Part shown: positions 20,829 through 30,306 of the stretch, in pieces
Numbering within the stretch: the stretch's first letter is position 1
Layout of the letters: each line of letters opens with the position of its first letter
Assembly: GCF_000222705.1 (NCBI RefSeq)
Contig: NZ_AFUB01000023.1
Location: 62,001 to 126,000, forward strand
From: Streptococcus mitis bv. 2 str. SK95
GTDB lineage: Bacteria; Bacillota; Bacilli; Lactobacillales; Streptococcaceae
Reading direction: 5' to 3'
Length of the DNA: 64,000 nucleotides
Program-made: the position numbers and the translations under genes
Notes under the pieces: model-generated
Seen by the model: only the letters and a program-made list of their open reading frames with translations
Database searches by the model: none
What the model was told of the DNA's origin: nothing

Positions 20829-22100
20829 ATGACGAAGCGAAGCAAGTACCAAGCAGTTGTTTCCTATCTAAAAAACGGTATCGAATCAGGAAAATTCCCA
20901 ACAGGTAGCAAACTTCCCTCCATCCGCCAACTGAGCCAAGACTTCCACTGTAGCAAAGATACTATCCAACGAGCCCTACTGGAATTGCGCCATGAACAAT
21001 ACCTCTATGCCAAGCCCCAGAGTGGTTACTATGTTCTGGAACAGGGGCAACATCAGGACTTGGAAATCGAAGTCCCTGACGAACATGCCAGTGCTTATGA
21101 CGACTTCAGACTCTGCGTCAATGAAACCCTGATAGGCCGAGAAAACTACCTCTTCAACTACTATGACAACCAAGAAGGCCTTGAGGAACTCAGACAATCT
21201 GTCCATCAACTCCTCTTTGACCAGGCTCTCTACTGCAAACCAGATCAACTGGTTCTAACATCTGGCACCCAGCAAGCTCTCTTTATCCTTTCTCAGATCA
21301 ACTTCCCAAGTAAGGGAGAGGAGATTCTAGTTGAACAGCCGACTTACCACCGAATGAATCGCCTCTTGATCGCTCAGGGATTGGCCTATCAGAGCATTGA
21401 ACGCCGTATTGATGGCATTAACCTTGAAGAACTGGAAGAACAGTTCAAATCTGAAAAAATCAAGTTTTTCTATACCATACCTCGCTTCCACTATCCTCTT
21501 GGCCATTCCTATTCTGATCAGGAAAAAAGGGCTATTCTGGATCTAGCAAACCAGTATGGAGTATATATCGTCGAGGATGACTATCTAGGAGATTTAGACC
21601 CGAGAAAAAGCCAGACCTTCCACTATCTGGATACAGAGGATCGCGTCATTTATATCAAGTCCTTCTCAACTAGCCTCTTTCCAGCCCTCCGCATCACGGC
21701 TCTCATTCTCCCAAATGCCCTAAAAGAGGCCTTTGTTTCCTACAAAAATATCCTAGACTATGACAGCAATCTCATCATGCAAAAGGCTCTCTCTCTTTAC
21801 ATCAATAGTCAGTTATTTGAAAAAAATCGACTGGCTCGACTGACCCTTCAAGAGAACTATCAGACTCGGATAAAGGAAGTACTTGAAAAAAACACCTGTC
21901 CCTTGCCCTACTATCCTCTACATGATGGCCTTCTCCTTGATTTGAGAACCTATCCTAAAATAGCCAGTTTAAAGCATAGCTCACTCAAATTAGACTTCTT
22001 TGAAGAGGCTTATTTGGAAGCCTGTCCTTATCAGTTCGCCAAAGTCACTCTTGAAAATCTAGAAGAGCTAATAGAATACATAAAAGCAGAATTGGATTAA
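20829..22100 (+). CDS. MocR-like transcription regulator (GntR wHTH + aminotransferase fold), PLP lysine missing
   Basis: The 423-aa protein has an N-terminal GntR winged helix (residues 1-70; TGSKLPSIRQLSQDF, CSKDTIQRALLEL) fused to a type I aminotransferase-like domain. Family landmarks are present: TSGTQQALFIL near residue 142, EQPTYHRMN near 172 and VEDDYLGDLD near 248. The usual SFSK segment that holds PLP reads SFSTSLFPALR, so the Schiff-base Lys is Thr (ACT). GGAGG lies 6 nt before the ATG. It faces alsD and may regulate it. Effector unknown. Confidence 0.85.
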   Translation: MTKRSKYQAVVSYLKNGIESGKFPTGSKLPSIRQLSQDFHCSKDTIQRALLELRHEQYLYAKPQSGYYVLEQGQHQDLEIEVPDEHASAYDDFRLCVNETLIGRENYLFNYYDNQEGLEELRQSVHQLLFDQALYCKPDQLVLTSGTQQALFILSQINFPSKGEEILVEQPTYHRMNRLLIAQGLAYQSIERRIDGINLEELEEQFKSEKIKFFYTIPRFHYPLGHSYSDQEKRAILDLANQYGVYIVEDDYLGDLDPRKSQTFHYLDTEDRVIYIKSFSTSLFPALRITALILPNALKEAFVSYKNILDYDSNLIMQKALSLYINSQLFEKNRLARLTLQENYQTRIKEVLEKNTCPLPYYPLHDGLLLDLRTYPKIASLKHSSLKLDFFEEAYLEACPYQFAKVTLENLEELIEYIKAELD

Positions 22101-22117
22101 AGTCCAACTCTGCTTTT
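22083..22117. terminator. bidirectional terminator between convergent genes
   Basis: GCAGAATTGGA / TCCAACTCTGC stem flanked by A-run and T-run, usable from both strands; it overlaps the end of the MocR-like gene and lies next to the binding-protein stop at 22120. Confidence 0.8.
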
Positions 22118-22119
22118 TC

Positions 22120-22935
22120 TTATTGTTCAACTTCTGTTAGTTTCGCTGCCTTTTCAAGATAAGTTTGATAGGTTCCGTCATCTTTCAGTTTTTGGATAAC
22201 CTTATCTACTACTGCTTTCAAGTCTGATTGATTCTTCTTGATGGCAACGGCATTGGCTTCGCCATCTTTCATCGTCAAGTTAACAGATGCAACGACAAGA
22301 TCTGAGTTTTTGCCTGCGTAGCTAAGAGCAACTGGTTCATCCATATGAACAGCATCCACTTTTCCAGCCTGCAATTCATTGACTGCTTCACCCATATTGG
22401 TCAAGGATGTCAATTGGGCATTTGGTAATTGTTCCTTGACCATGGTTTCTGGCACAGTTCCCTTTTGTGCTGCGATATTGGCACTTGCGAGGCTTGAAAG
22501 ATCTTTGTACTTGTCTAAATCGGTTTTTCTAACCAAGAAACTCATCTTATTTTCATAGTAAGGAATTGAAAAGTCAAAGACTTCCTTTCTCTCATCAGTG
22601 GCACTAATTCCTGCAATAGCCAAGTCAGCCTTTCCAGTTTGAAGGCTGGTCAAGACATTGTCAAAACTCATGCTAGAGATTTCAAGTTTAACCCCAAGCT
22701 CATCTGCAATCGCTTGAGCCATATCAATATCTGCCCCAACCACTTGGTTTTTACCATCTACCAAGGCTTGGAATTCAAACGGTGCATAGTCCGGGCTGGT
22801 CGCAACAACTAGCTTTCCTTTTTGTTTAATAGCATCCACAGCAGACTGAGAACTATCCGTACTGGATTGACAAGCTACTAAAACCATGCTGGCAAGCATG
22901 CTACACACAACTAATATCCACTTCTTAAACTTCAT
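22120..22935 (-). CDS. amino acid ABC transporter substrate-binding lipoprotein
   Basis: A polar amino acid receptor of 271 aa with a lipoprotein signal: hydrophobic stretch WILVVCSMLASMVLVAC with lipobox LVAC (Cys near residue 22). The SBP family 3 fold follows (LVVATSPDYAPFEFQ near 42; IDMAQAIADELGVKLE near 70). No permease or ATPase gene is adjacent, so it must work with a transporter encoded elsewhere. Transcribed alone from a consensus promoter. Confidence 0.88.
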   Translation of the reverse strand: MKFKKWILVVCSMLASMVLVACQSSTDSSQSAVDAIKQKGKLVVATSPDYAPFEFQALVDGKNQVVGADIDMAQAIADELGVKLEISSMSFDNVLTSLQTGKADLAIAGISATDERKEVFDFSIPYYENKMSFLVRKTDLDKYKDLSSLASANIAAQKGTVPETMVKEQLPNAQLTSLTNMGEAVNELQAGKVDAVHMDEPVALSYAGKNSDLVVASVNLTMKDGEANAVAIKKNQSDLKAVVDKVIQKLKDDGTYQTYLEKAAKLTEVEQ

Positions 22936-22966
22936 AAATAAACGACCTTTCTGTTTTTTCTGTATA

Positions 22967-22995
22967 ATTATAACTCATTTGAAAATACTTGTCAA
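22967..22995 (-). promoter_or_regulatory. consensus promoter of the binding-protein gene
   Basis: Minus strand TTGACA (22995-22990), 17-bp spacer, TATAAT (22972-22967): an exact sigma-A consensus. Confidence 0.92.
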
Positions 22996-23048
22996 CATTT
23001 TCAGAATTTTCATTTCAAAAAAAATTCCTTTTTATTCAAAAATAAAGA

Positions 23049-23066
23049 CTAATCTGAGTTGATTAG
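23049..23066 (-). terminator. terminator of the pst-phoU operon
   Basis: CTAATC / GATTAG stem extended by flanking pairs, with a T-rich tail on the minus strand, 29 nt beyond the phoU stop. Confidence 0.6.
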
Positions 23067-23094
23067 CCTTTTTAGTGCATATTTAATCCATTTC

Positions 23095-23748
23095 TTAGAG
23101 TTCGACGATTTTACCTGTTTCAAAGTAAACAACCCATTCACAGATATTTTTTGCATAGTCTCCGATACGCTCCAAAAAGGAAATAACCTGGAAGTAATCA
23201 CGTCCTGTAACAATAGCTTCAGGATGTTTCTTAATTTCTTCTGTAGCCAAATCACGGATGCTATCAAAGTAATGGTTGATTTTTTCATCCAGAGCTGCTA
23301 CTTCGTAGGCTTGATCCACAGAACCGTTCAGATAGAGATCTAGAGCTGCTTCAACGAAGTTTTTCACGTCGCGTCCCATCTTTTTGATTTCTTCTTCAAC
23401 GGAAGGGATACGTTGCTCTCCCTTCATGCGAATAGTTGCTTTCGCAATTGACACCGCATGATCTCCCATACGTTCCAAGTCTGATACGGCCTTGAGAACG
23501 GTCAAGACGGTACGAAGGTCTTGCGAAACAGGTTGCTGGAGGGCAATCATTTCAAATGATTTCTTTTCTAGTTTTACTTCGTATTCATTTATCTCTGCAT
23601 CTTCCTCGATAACTTCTTTTGCCAAATCACGGTCATGCGTGACAAAGGCACGCACTGTACGATTGATTTGTGAGAGCACTTCTTGTCCCATGGCGTAGAA
23701 CTGGTTGTGCAATTTCTCCAAATCTTCTTCAAATTGTGATCGTAACAT
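23095..23748 (-). CDS. phoU: phosphate signalling/transport regulator PhoU
   Basis: Cytoplasmic helical-bundle protein linking the Pst transporter to phosphate signalling. 217 aa with two PhoU repeats and the metal-binding motifs LERMGDHAVSIAKA (near residue 90) and LERIGDYAKNICEW (near residue 192). It is the last gene of pstS-pstC-pstA-pstB-pstB-phoU, 11 nt after the second pstB. Confidence 0.95.
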   Translation of the reverse strand: MLRSQFEEDLEKLHNQFYAMGQEVLSQINRTVRAFVTHDRDLAKEVIEEDAEINEYEVKLEKKSFEMIALQQPVSQDLRTVLTVLKAVSDLERMGDHAVSIAKATIRMKGEQRIPSVEEEIKKMGRDVKNFVEAALDLYLNGSVDQAYEVAALDEKINHYFDSIRDLATEEIKKHPEAIVTGRDYFQVISFLERIGDYAKNICEWVVYFETGKIVEL

Positions 23749-23759
23749 CTTTCAACTCC

Positions 23760-24518
23760 TTATCCAAATTTTCCTGTAATATAATCTTCTGTTTCCTTGT
23801 TTTGAGGGGAAAGGAACATCTTCTTCGTATCATTAAACTCAATCAAATCTCCATCTAGGAAAAAGCCAGTCTTATCAGAGATACGAGAAGCCTGCTGCAT
23901 GGAACGCGTTACCAAGAGCATGGTGTATTTGTCTTTTAGACCATACAAGGTTTCTTCAATCTTACCAGCCGAGATAGGATCCAAAGCTGAAGTTGGTTCG
24001 TCCAAGAGGATGATTTTAGGGCTGGTTGCCAAAACACGGGCAACACAGACACGTTGCTGTTGACCCCCTGAGAGACCAATGGCCGAATCATACAAACGAT
24101 CCTTGACTTCATCCCAGATAGAAGCACGTTGCAAGGCCTTTTCTACTGCTTCATCAAGGACTTGTTTATCCTTGACTCCATTGATACGTAGTCCGTAAAT
24201 AACATTTTCGTAAATAGACATAGGGAAGGGATTGGGCTGTTGGAAAACCATGCCGATTTCCTTACGCAATTCAACCGTATCGGTACGGGGGCTGTAGATA
24301 TTGTGGCCATTATAGACCACTGATCCAGTTGTTGTCACCTCAGGATTTAGATCGCCCATGCGGTTGATGGCTTTGAGTAGGGTGGACTTTCCTGATCCAG
24401 AAGGACCAATCAAGGCCGTTATTTCCTTAGGTTGGAAAGAAAGGGAAACACTATTCAAAGCCTTCTTTTTATTGTAATAAACGGACAGGTCTTTAACCTG
24501 CAAAATCGGTTCTGTCAT
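23760..24518 (-). CDS. pstB: phosphate ABC transporter ATPase (H-loop His replaced by Arg)
   Basis: One of two adjacent PstB ATPases, 252 aa. Walker [10 protein letters not shown] (near residue 37), signature LSGGQQQR (near 150), Walker B IILLDEP (near 169). The H-loop reads LLVTRSMQQ: Arg replaces the switch His seen in the neighbouring paralogue. It lies 12 nt after the other pstB. Either a heterodimer with the paralogue or an alternative catalytic arrangement is possible. Confidence 0.93.
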   Translation of the reverse strand: MTEPILQVKDLSVYYNKKKALNSVSLSFQPKEITALIGPSGSGKSTLLKAINRMGDLNPEVTTTGSVVYNGHNIYSPRTDTVELRKEIGMVFQQPNPFPMSIYENVIYGLRINGVKDKQVLDEAVEKALQRASIWDEVKDRLYDSAIGLSGGQQQRVCVARVLATSPKIILLDEPTSALDPISAGKIEETLYGLKDKYTMLLVTRSMQQASRISDKTGFFLDGDLIEFNDTKKMFLSPQNKETEDYITGKFG

Positions 24519-24530
24519 ACTGCTTCCTTT

Positions 24531-25334
24531 CTAACCAAAGTGTCCCGTTACATAGTCATTGGTAGACTGTAGCTTGGCATTTTGGAAAATATTGGATGTC
24601 TTATCATACTCAATCAAATCACCCAAGTAGAAAAATCCTGTGTAGTCACTTGCACGCGCAGCCTGTTGCATACTGTGGGTAACGATGATGATGGTAAAGT
24701 CCTTCTTCAATTCCAACATGGTTTCTTCCAGTTGGGCTGTTGCAATCGGATCCAAGGCTGACGCCGGTTCATCCATCAAGAGGATATCTGGCTTGACAGA
24801 GATGGCGCGAGCGATACAGAGACGTTGTTGTTGTCCACCAGAAAGCATCAAGGCTGATTTGTGGAGGTCGTCTTTGACCTGATCCCAAAGGGCAGCCTGT
24901 CGGAGAGAGGTTTCTACAATTTCATCAAGTACTTTCTTGTCCTTAACACCTGCACGTTCATGAGCAAAAGTGATGTTGCGGTAAATAGACTTGGCAAATG
25001 GATTTGGACGTTGAAAGACCATTCCGATATGCTTACGCATCTCATAGACATTAATTTCAGGACGATTGACGTCAATTCCTTGGTAAAGAATTTGACCTGT
25101 GACCTTGGCAATGTCAATGGTATCATTCATCCGATTGAGACTACGGAGATAGGTAGATTTCCCAGATCCTGATGGACCAATCAAGGCCGTTATTTTATTT
25201 TTTTCAAATTGCATATCGATGCCCTTGATGGATTCATTTTTACCATAGTAAACATGTAAATCCTTGGTTGAGAGGGCCACTTTTTCTTCAGGGAAGGTGA
25301 TGATATGCTTTTCATCCCAGTTATATTTTGACAT
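24531..25334 (-). CDS. pstB: phosphate ABC transporter ATPase (canonical H-loop)
   Basis: ATPase subunit of the high-affinity phosphate importer, 267 aa. Walker [10 protein letters not shown] near residue 53, signature LSGGQQQR near 165, Walker B ILLMDEP near 185 and the normal H-loop IIVTHSMQQ near 218. It follows pstA by 10 nt. An N-terminal extension of about 15 residues (KYNWDEKHIITFPEEK) distinguishes it from the second copy. Confidence 0.94.
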   Translation of the reverse strand: MSKYNWDEKHIITFPEEKVALSTKDLHVYYGKNESIKGIDMQFEKNKITALIGPSGSGKSTYLRSLNRMNDTIDIAKVTGQILYQGIDVNRPEINVYEMRKHIGMVFQRPNPFAKSIYRNITFAHERAGVKDKKVLDEIVETSLRQAALWDQVKDDLHKSALMLSGGQQQRLCIARAISVKPDILLMDEPASALDPIATAQLEETMLELKKDFTIIIVTHSMQQAARASDYTGFFYLGDLIEYDKTSNIFQNAKLQSTNDYVTGHFG

Positions 25335-25344
25335 GGCTTCTCCT

Positions 25345-26229
25345 TTAGGCAGCGGTTAATTTCTTGTGTAAATAGCTTCCGAGTTTGCGAGCCCCAAAGT
25401 TAAAGATTAAGATAAAGATGAGGAGCACCGCGGCAGAACCAGCTGATACGATGGTAGAATCAGGAATGGTTCCTTCACTGTTGACCTTCCAAATGTGGAC
25501 AGCCAAGGTTTCTGCTTGACGGAAGATTGAGATAGGGCTGGTAACACTAAGGATATTCCAGTTAGACCAGTCAAGGGCTGGAGCGGATTGTCCTGCCGTA
25601 TAGATAAGAGCGGCGGCCTCACCAAAGATACGGCCAGATGCTAAGACAACACCCGTTACGATACCTGGAAGAGCTTCTGGAATGACGACATGGACCACAG
25701 TCTCCCAACGTGAAATTCCAAGGGCCAGACCAGCCTCACGTTGCGTATGGTGAACGTGTTTTAAACTGTCCTCAACATTTCGAGTCATCTGAGGGAGGTT
25801 AAAGACCGTCAAGGCTAAGGCACCTGAAATGATTGAAAATCCATACTCAAACTGGACTACAAAGATCAAGTAACCAAAGAGACCCACAACGACTGATGGT
25901 AGAGAAGACAAAATCTCAATACAGGTACGAATAAAATTAGTCACAGGTCCTTTTTTGGCATACTCAGCTAGGAAAACGCCAGCTCCCATAGACAGGGGAA
26001 CAGAAATGATTAAGGTAATGACCAAAAGGAAGAAGGAATTGTAGAGCTGAATCCCGATACCCCCACCTGCTTGATAAGAGGAGGATTTCCCAGTCAAGAA
26101 GGACCAAGAGATATGAGGTAACCCTCTCACCAAGATATAGAGAATCAAAGATGCCAAAATGGTCACGATGATACCCGCGATGGTATAGAGGACAGCTGTT
26201 GCAAGTTTATCTAATTTCTTAGCGTGCAT
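25345..26229 (-). CDS. pstA: phosphate ABC transporter permease PstA
   Basis: Membrane permease subunit, 294 aa, about six helices, with the EAA-type loop LALGISRWETVVHVVIPEALPG near residue 168 (split here between membrane segments). Overlaps the end of pstC by 11 nt, so translation is coupled. Confidence 0.94.
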   Translation of the reverse strand: MHAKKLDKLATAVLYTIAGIIVTILASLILYILVRGLPHISWSFLTGKSSSYQAGGGIGIQLYNSFFLLVITLIISVPLSMGAGVFLAEYAKKGPVTNFIRTCIEILSSLPSVVVGLFGYLIFVVQFEYGFSIISGALALTVFNLPQMTRNVEDSLKHVHHTQREAGLALGISRWETVVHVVIPEALPGIVTGVVLASGRIFGEAAALIYTAGQSAPALDWSNWNILSVTSPISIFRQAETLAVHIWKVNSEGTIPDSTIVSAGSAAVLLIFILIFNFGARKLGSYLHKKLTAA

Positions 26230-27136
26230 AGTTTTTCTTTCCTCTTTCTTTCGTAATCAATTTAATCACACTGTTAAAGGCCAAACTCATCAAGAGTAAG
26301 ACTAAGGCCAGTGACCAGAGAACGTTATTATCAACCGTTCCCATGACGGTATTTCCGATCCCCATAGTCAATACAGATGTCAATGTCGCAGCTGGTGTTG
26401 TTAGCGAGGTTGGGATAACTGCTGAGTTTCCGACCACCATCTGAATAGCAAGAGCTTCACCAAAGGCACGCGCCATCCCAAAGACCACTACAGTGAAAAT
26501 ACCTGAACGTGCTGCTTTCAAGGTCACACGCCAGATGGTTTGCCAACGAGTGGCTCCCATAGCCAAACTGGCTTCACGGTAATGACGAGGAACAGCACGC
26601 AAGCTATCTGTTGTCATAAAGGTTACAGTTGGTAGGATCATGACAAAAAGAACGAAAATCCCTGACAAGATCCCAAAACCAGTTCCACCAAAGACGCTAC
26701 GAACAAAAGGCACCACAACTTGCAAACCGATAAATCCATAGACGACTGAAGGAATACCGACGAGGAGTTCAATGGCTGGTTGCAAGATTTTTGCACCCTT
26801 TGGTGAGACTTCGGTCATAAAGACTGCCGCACCAATAGCAAAGGGTGTTGCGATGAGGGCTGATAAAATCGTCACAATAAAGGAACCCAGAATCATTGGA
26901 AGGGCACCAAATTGTTTCCCTGAAGGATTCCAAGTTTGTCCAAAAAGGAAATCAAAGATGTTGACCCCATTGACAAAGAAGGTCGATAAGCCTTTTTGGG
27001 CTACAAAAATCAAAATCATGGCCACAATGATAACAATCAAAGAAAGGCAGGTGAAGGTCAAACCTTTACCAAACTTCTCAAGGCGAGAGTTCTTTGAAGG
27101 AGAGAGTAATTTTTTAGATAATTCTTCTTGATTCAT
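26219..27136 (-). CDS. pstC: phosphate ABC transporter permease PstC
   Basis: Membrane permease subunit, 305 aa, about six helices, with the conserved loop SLAMGATRWQTIWRVTLKAA near residue 187. Its ATG overlaps the pstS stop by one base (TAATG), a re-initiation arrangement. Confidence 0.94.
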   Translation of the reverse strand: MNQEELSKKLLSPSKNSRLEKFGKGLTFTCLSLIVIIVAMILIFVAQKGLSTFFVNGVNIFDFLFGQTWNPSGKQFGALPMILGSFIVTILSALIATPFAIGAAVFMTEVSPKGAKILQPAIELLVGIPSVVYGFIGLQVVVPFVRSVFGGTGFGILSGIFVLFVMILPTVTFMTTDSLRAVPRHYREASLAMGATRWQTIWRVTLKAARSGIFTVVVFGMARAFGEALAIQMVVGNSAVIPTSLTTPAATLTSVLTMGIGNTVMGTVDNNVLWSLALVLLLMSLAFNSVIKLITKERGKKNYAR

Positions 27137-28014
27137 TATTGACCTCCTTCTACTGCTGTAACGGTACCTGAAGCATCCTTTTGGACTTTCATTTCATTGA
27201 TAGAGATATAGCCCATGCCCTTAACAATTCCAGTTTGGGCTTCGTCTGAGAGGATGAATTTTAAAAATTCAGCTGCCAACTCATTTGGCTGACCAAGTGT
27301 GTACATATGTTCATAAGACCACAAAGGCCAGTTGTTGGTCGTTACATTTTCAGACGTAGGTTCATAGCCATTCAGTTTCATGCTTTTCACGGACTCATCT
27401 ACATAGGCAAAGGCTAGGTAAGAAATGGCTCCTGGAGTTTGGGAGACAATCGACTTGACCATCCCATTAGAATCCTGTTCTTGGCTCTGCATAGCTGCCT
27501 GACCATTCATTACGACATTGTCAAAGGTTGCTCGCGAACCCGAACTTGCTGCTCGGTTGATGATTGAAATAGCTAAGTCTTTGCCCCCAACTTCTTTCCA
27601 GTTAGTCACTTCACCAGTAAAGATTTTACGAAGTTGCTCAATTGTCAGATCTTCAACAGCCACTTCTTTGTTCACAATTACAGCGAGACCTGCTACTGCA
27701 ACCTTATGATCCACAAGCGCTGAAGCATCAATTCCATCTTTTTCCTCAGCAAAAACGTCAGAGTTGCCAATATCTACAGCTCCAGACTGCACCTGAGAAA
27801 GTCCTGTTCCCGAACCTCCACCTTGAACGTTAACTGTTTTTCCGATATTTTTTGAACCAAATTCGTCTGCTGCGGCTTCGACCAGAGGCTGAAGGGCAGT
27901 TGAACCGACGGCTGTCATGGTTTCTCCACGATCAATCCAGCTTGCACATCCTACTAGAGAACCTGCCAGCAAAAGAGTCGCAAGAGATAGGACGAGCTTT
28001 TTTCTTTTTTTCAC
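27136..28014 (-). CDS. pstS: phosphate ABC transporter substrate-binding lipoprotein
   Basis: Extracellular phosphate receptor, 292 aa. The signal peptide has a lysine-rich start and lipobox LVGC (Cys near residue 23); phosphate-binding segments [10 protein letters not shown] (near 36) and [10 protein letters not shown] (near 65) are present. The start is GTG at 28014, supported by AAGGAG 7 nt upstream (28022-28026). First gene of the pst operon. Confidence 0.95.
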   Translation of the reverse strand: MKKRKKLVLSLATLLLAGSLVGCASWIDRGETMTAVGSTALQPLVEAAADEFGSKNIGKTVNVQGGGSGTGLSQVQSGAVDIGNSDVFAEEKDGIDASALVDHKVAVAGLAVIVNKEVAVEDLTIEQLRKIFTGEVTNWKEVGGKDLAISIINRAASSGSRATFDNVVMNGQAAMQSQEQDSNGMVKSIVSQTPGAISYLAFAYVDESVKSMKLNGYEPTSENVTTNNWPLWSYEHMYTLGQPNELAAEFLKFILSDEAQTGIVKGMGYISINEMKVQKDASGTVTAVEGGQ

Positions 28015-28227
28015 TATTTTTCTCCTTGAACATAATGATGAATGTTCTGATATCTTTCAGTTCCTATCATTTCAATCAGTGATGATAAGATTTGGTTTAC
28101 GATTTATAGGCTGGAAGCCCCCTCGGGGACCAGTCAGTTCATCACATAATATAAGTAAAAATGAAAGGCTATCAGAAAAAACTCATACTTCCAATATAAC
28201 ATAGAATAGATTCTTTGACTAGCTTTT
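28015..28227 (-). promoter_or_regulatory. pstS upstream region with GC-rich hairpin
   Basis: 213 nt without a gene. A GC-rich hairpin sits at 28111-28133 (CTGG...CCAG outside, CCCC...GGGG inside) in otherwise AT-rich DNA, probably within the 5' UTR. Minus-strand TATATT near 28149-28154 could be a -10 with poor -35, as expected for a promoter needing a PhoB/PnpR-type activator; I cannot define the Pho boxes by eye. Confidence 0.4.
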
Positions 28228-29532
28228 TCACTTGAATCTAAGCCCTTTTGGATAATAATTTTTCAAAACATTTCCCGTTACCTTGGCAAAGCCTAGTCCG
28301 TTACCTTGAACCACAACTTGATACCATCCATTTGGTAGACTTTCAGCTAGCTGCACAGTCTCGCCAGCCACATATTTCACAAAGTCCTCATCATTGATTT
28401 CGACACTTTGTAGTACTTGACTTGGTTTTAAGGCTAATCCCAGAGCAAAGCTTGGTTCGAAGCGTTTCTTCTTAAAAGTACCCAGATGAAGTCCATTTCG
28501 GGCAATTTTGAGTTTCCCTAGATCAGGTAACATCTCTGGCAAGAGATAGAGTTGGTCTCCAAAGGTCTGCAAGATACCAGTTAAGGACGTTTTGAGATGT
28601 TTTTGGGCAAATTCTTGCCACAAAGCCAGTTGCTCACGACTGAGATTGTTCTTGCTAGCCTTGAATTTAGGTGCTGGGTTTTGTCCCTTAAACTGCAGGT
28701 GGGCAACAAACTGGCCTTCTCCCTTGAAATGATGAGGATACATCCGAGCCGTTTCAGGAAGGTCAATTCCTGCTACCATACCATTCACATGCTTGACTGG
28801 AAGCAGTTCAAAATCATAAGTATCCAGCAACCAGTGGACGATTTCTTCATTTTCCTCAGGTGACCAGGTACAGGTCGAATAGATCAAACGACCACCTTCT
28901 GCAAGCATAGTCACTGCGTCTCCTAAGATTTCTTTTTGGAGACTAGCACATTGGCTCGGATAGTCGAGGTTCCAATAGTCCATGGCATCTGGTTGTTTAC
29001 GGAACATCCCCTCACCCGAGCAAGGGGCATCAAGGACAATCACATCAAAATAACTTTTAAAGACCTTGGCCAAGCGGTCAGCAGATTCGTTGGTTACAAC
29101 AACATTTGTCGCTCCAAATCGCTCCATATTTTCCACTAAAATTTTAGCACGCTTGCTTGAAATTTCGTTGGAAACAAGGACTCCCTGATTAGCCAGATAA
29201 GCTGCTAGTTGCGTGGATTTTCCACCTGGTGCTGCCGCCAAGTCCAAGACCTTCATACCAGGACTTGGTTGAGCCACCTGGGCCACCATTTGGGCTGCAG
29301 GCTCTTGCGAATAAACGAGACCGGTCGCGTGCTCTGGTAACTTTCCAGAAACCTTACCATAATGCCCCCAAGGTGTATTGGGAATCGTATCTGCAAAAGA
29401 TAACTGACTTTCTTTTAAGGGATTGACCCGAAAAGCCGAAACTGCTTCTTGTTTAAAAGAGGCAAGAAAGTCTCTTGCCTCATCTTCTAGTATCGCTTCA
29501 TATTTTTCAACAAATCCTTCTGGAAATTGCAT
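28228..29532 (-). CDS. rsmF: RsmB/RsmF-type RNA cytosine-C5 methyltransferase
   Basis: SAM-dependent m5C methyltransferase of the NOL1/NOP2/Sun family acting on rRNA or tRNA; 434 aa. SAM-binding AAAPGGKSTQLAAY near residue 107, catalytic VLDAPCSGEGMFRK near 165 and the second Cys motif YSTCTWSPEENE near 218. A C-terminal PUA-like/RsmF domain follows from about 300. It starts directly after the stop of the IMPase gene. The symbol is by family, the target base is inferred. Confidence 0.85.
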   Translation of the reverse strand: MQFPEGFVEKYEAILEDEARDFLASFKQEAVSAFRVNPLKESQLSFADTIPNTPWGHYGKVSGKLPEHATGLVYSQEPAAQMVAQVAQPSPGMKVLDLAAAPGGKSTQLAAYLANQGVLVSNEISSKRAKILVENMERFGATNVVVTNESADRLAKVFKSYFDVIVLDAPCSGEGMFRKQPDAMDYWNLDYPSQCASLQKEILGDAVTMLAEGGRLIYSTCTWSPEENEEIVHWLLDTYDFELLPVKHVNGMVAGIDLPETARMYPHHFKGEGQFVAHLQFKGQNPAPKFKASKNNLSREQLALWQEFAQKHLKTSLTGILQTFGDQLYLLPEMLPDLGKLKIARNGLHLGTFKKKRFEPSFALGLALKPSQVLQSVEINDEDFVKYVAGETVQLAESLPNGWYQVVVQGNGLGFAKVTGNVLKNYYPKGLRFK

Positions 29533-30306
29533 TTAGTTCTTTTTCCTTTCGTAGATATAAGACTGAATCTCTTCTTGCATCTCGATTGGCACCATCATGA
29601 CAGGCTGGCGCGTTTTAAAATCAGCGGGCTCACCTGATACTGTAAGAAGACGATAACCCAGACTTTCCCCTAAGATACTGGCTGCAGCGTAATCCCATGG
29701 CTGCAAGTAGGTAATATAAGTCAGAAGGCGACCCGATAAAACCTTGGCAAAACTAATGGCCGCACTGCCGTAAACACGGACTCCCAACGCTGCTCGCCCC
29801 AAATCCGCCAAGCCCCACTCATTGGTTTCAAACATACCTGAGTTACCGGCAACTAAAAATTCTTGAAGAGGCTTCTTTTTAAAAGTCGGTAAGGGCTCAT
29901 TATTACGATAGGGAGGAAAGGCACCACCACCATGGTAACAATCACCTTTCATAACATCATAAATGACGCCAAATTTGCCCACACCATCCTCAAAATAGGC
30001 CAACATAACAGCAAAATCTTCCTGCTGGGCGACAAAGTTATTGGTACCGTCAATGGGATCAATCACCCAAACGGAGCCTTGACCGACTGCAGCACGTAAA
30101 CAGCCCTCTTCCGCGCAAATCAAGTCCTCAGGATAGGAGGACTTGATCCGATCAACCAAGAGATCCTGAACCTCCTTATCCAAACGCGTCACCAAGTCTG
30201 TAGGCGAAGACTTGCGCTTAACCTGCAAATCTTCTTGCATGTGAGCCAAAATATAGGCAGCAGCTTCCTGCACAATCTGCTTGGCAAATTCAAATTTAGT
30301 TTCCAA
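29533..30306 (-). CDS. inositol monophosphatase family protein
   Basis: Mg-dependent sugar-phosphate or nucleotide phosphatase of the IMPase/SuhB fold, 257 aa. Metal motifs: AEEG (near residue 64), [12 protein letters not shown] (near residue 80-91) and the C-terminal [11 protein letters not shown] (near residue 203). The start is TTG at 30306 inside the end of the UPF0223 gene (11-nt overlap). The physiological substrate cannot be told. Confidence 0.88.
   Translation of the reverse strand: METKFEFAKQIVQEAAAYILAHMQEDLQVKRKSSPTDLVTRLDKEVQDLLVDRIKSSYPEDLICAEEGCLRAAVGQGSVWVIDPIDGTNNFVAQQEDFAVMLAYFEDGVGKFGVIYDVMKGDCYHGGGAFPPYRNNEPLPTFKKKPLQEFLVAGNSGMFETNEWGLADLGRAALGVRVYGSAAISFAKVLSGRLLTYITYLQPWDYAAASILGESLGYRLLTVSGEPADFKTRQPVMMVPIEMQEEIQSYIYERKKN

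Noticed and set aside
23760-25334. One pstB as a pseudogene because of duplication
   Set aside because: Both frames are intact with all nucleotide-binding motifs and tight operon spacing; paired pstB genes are usual in Lactobacillales.
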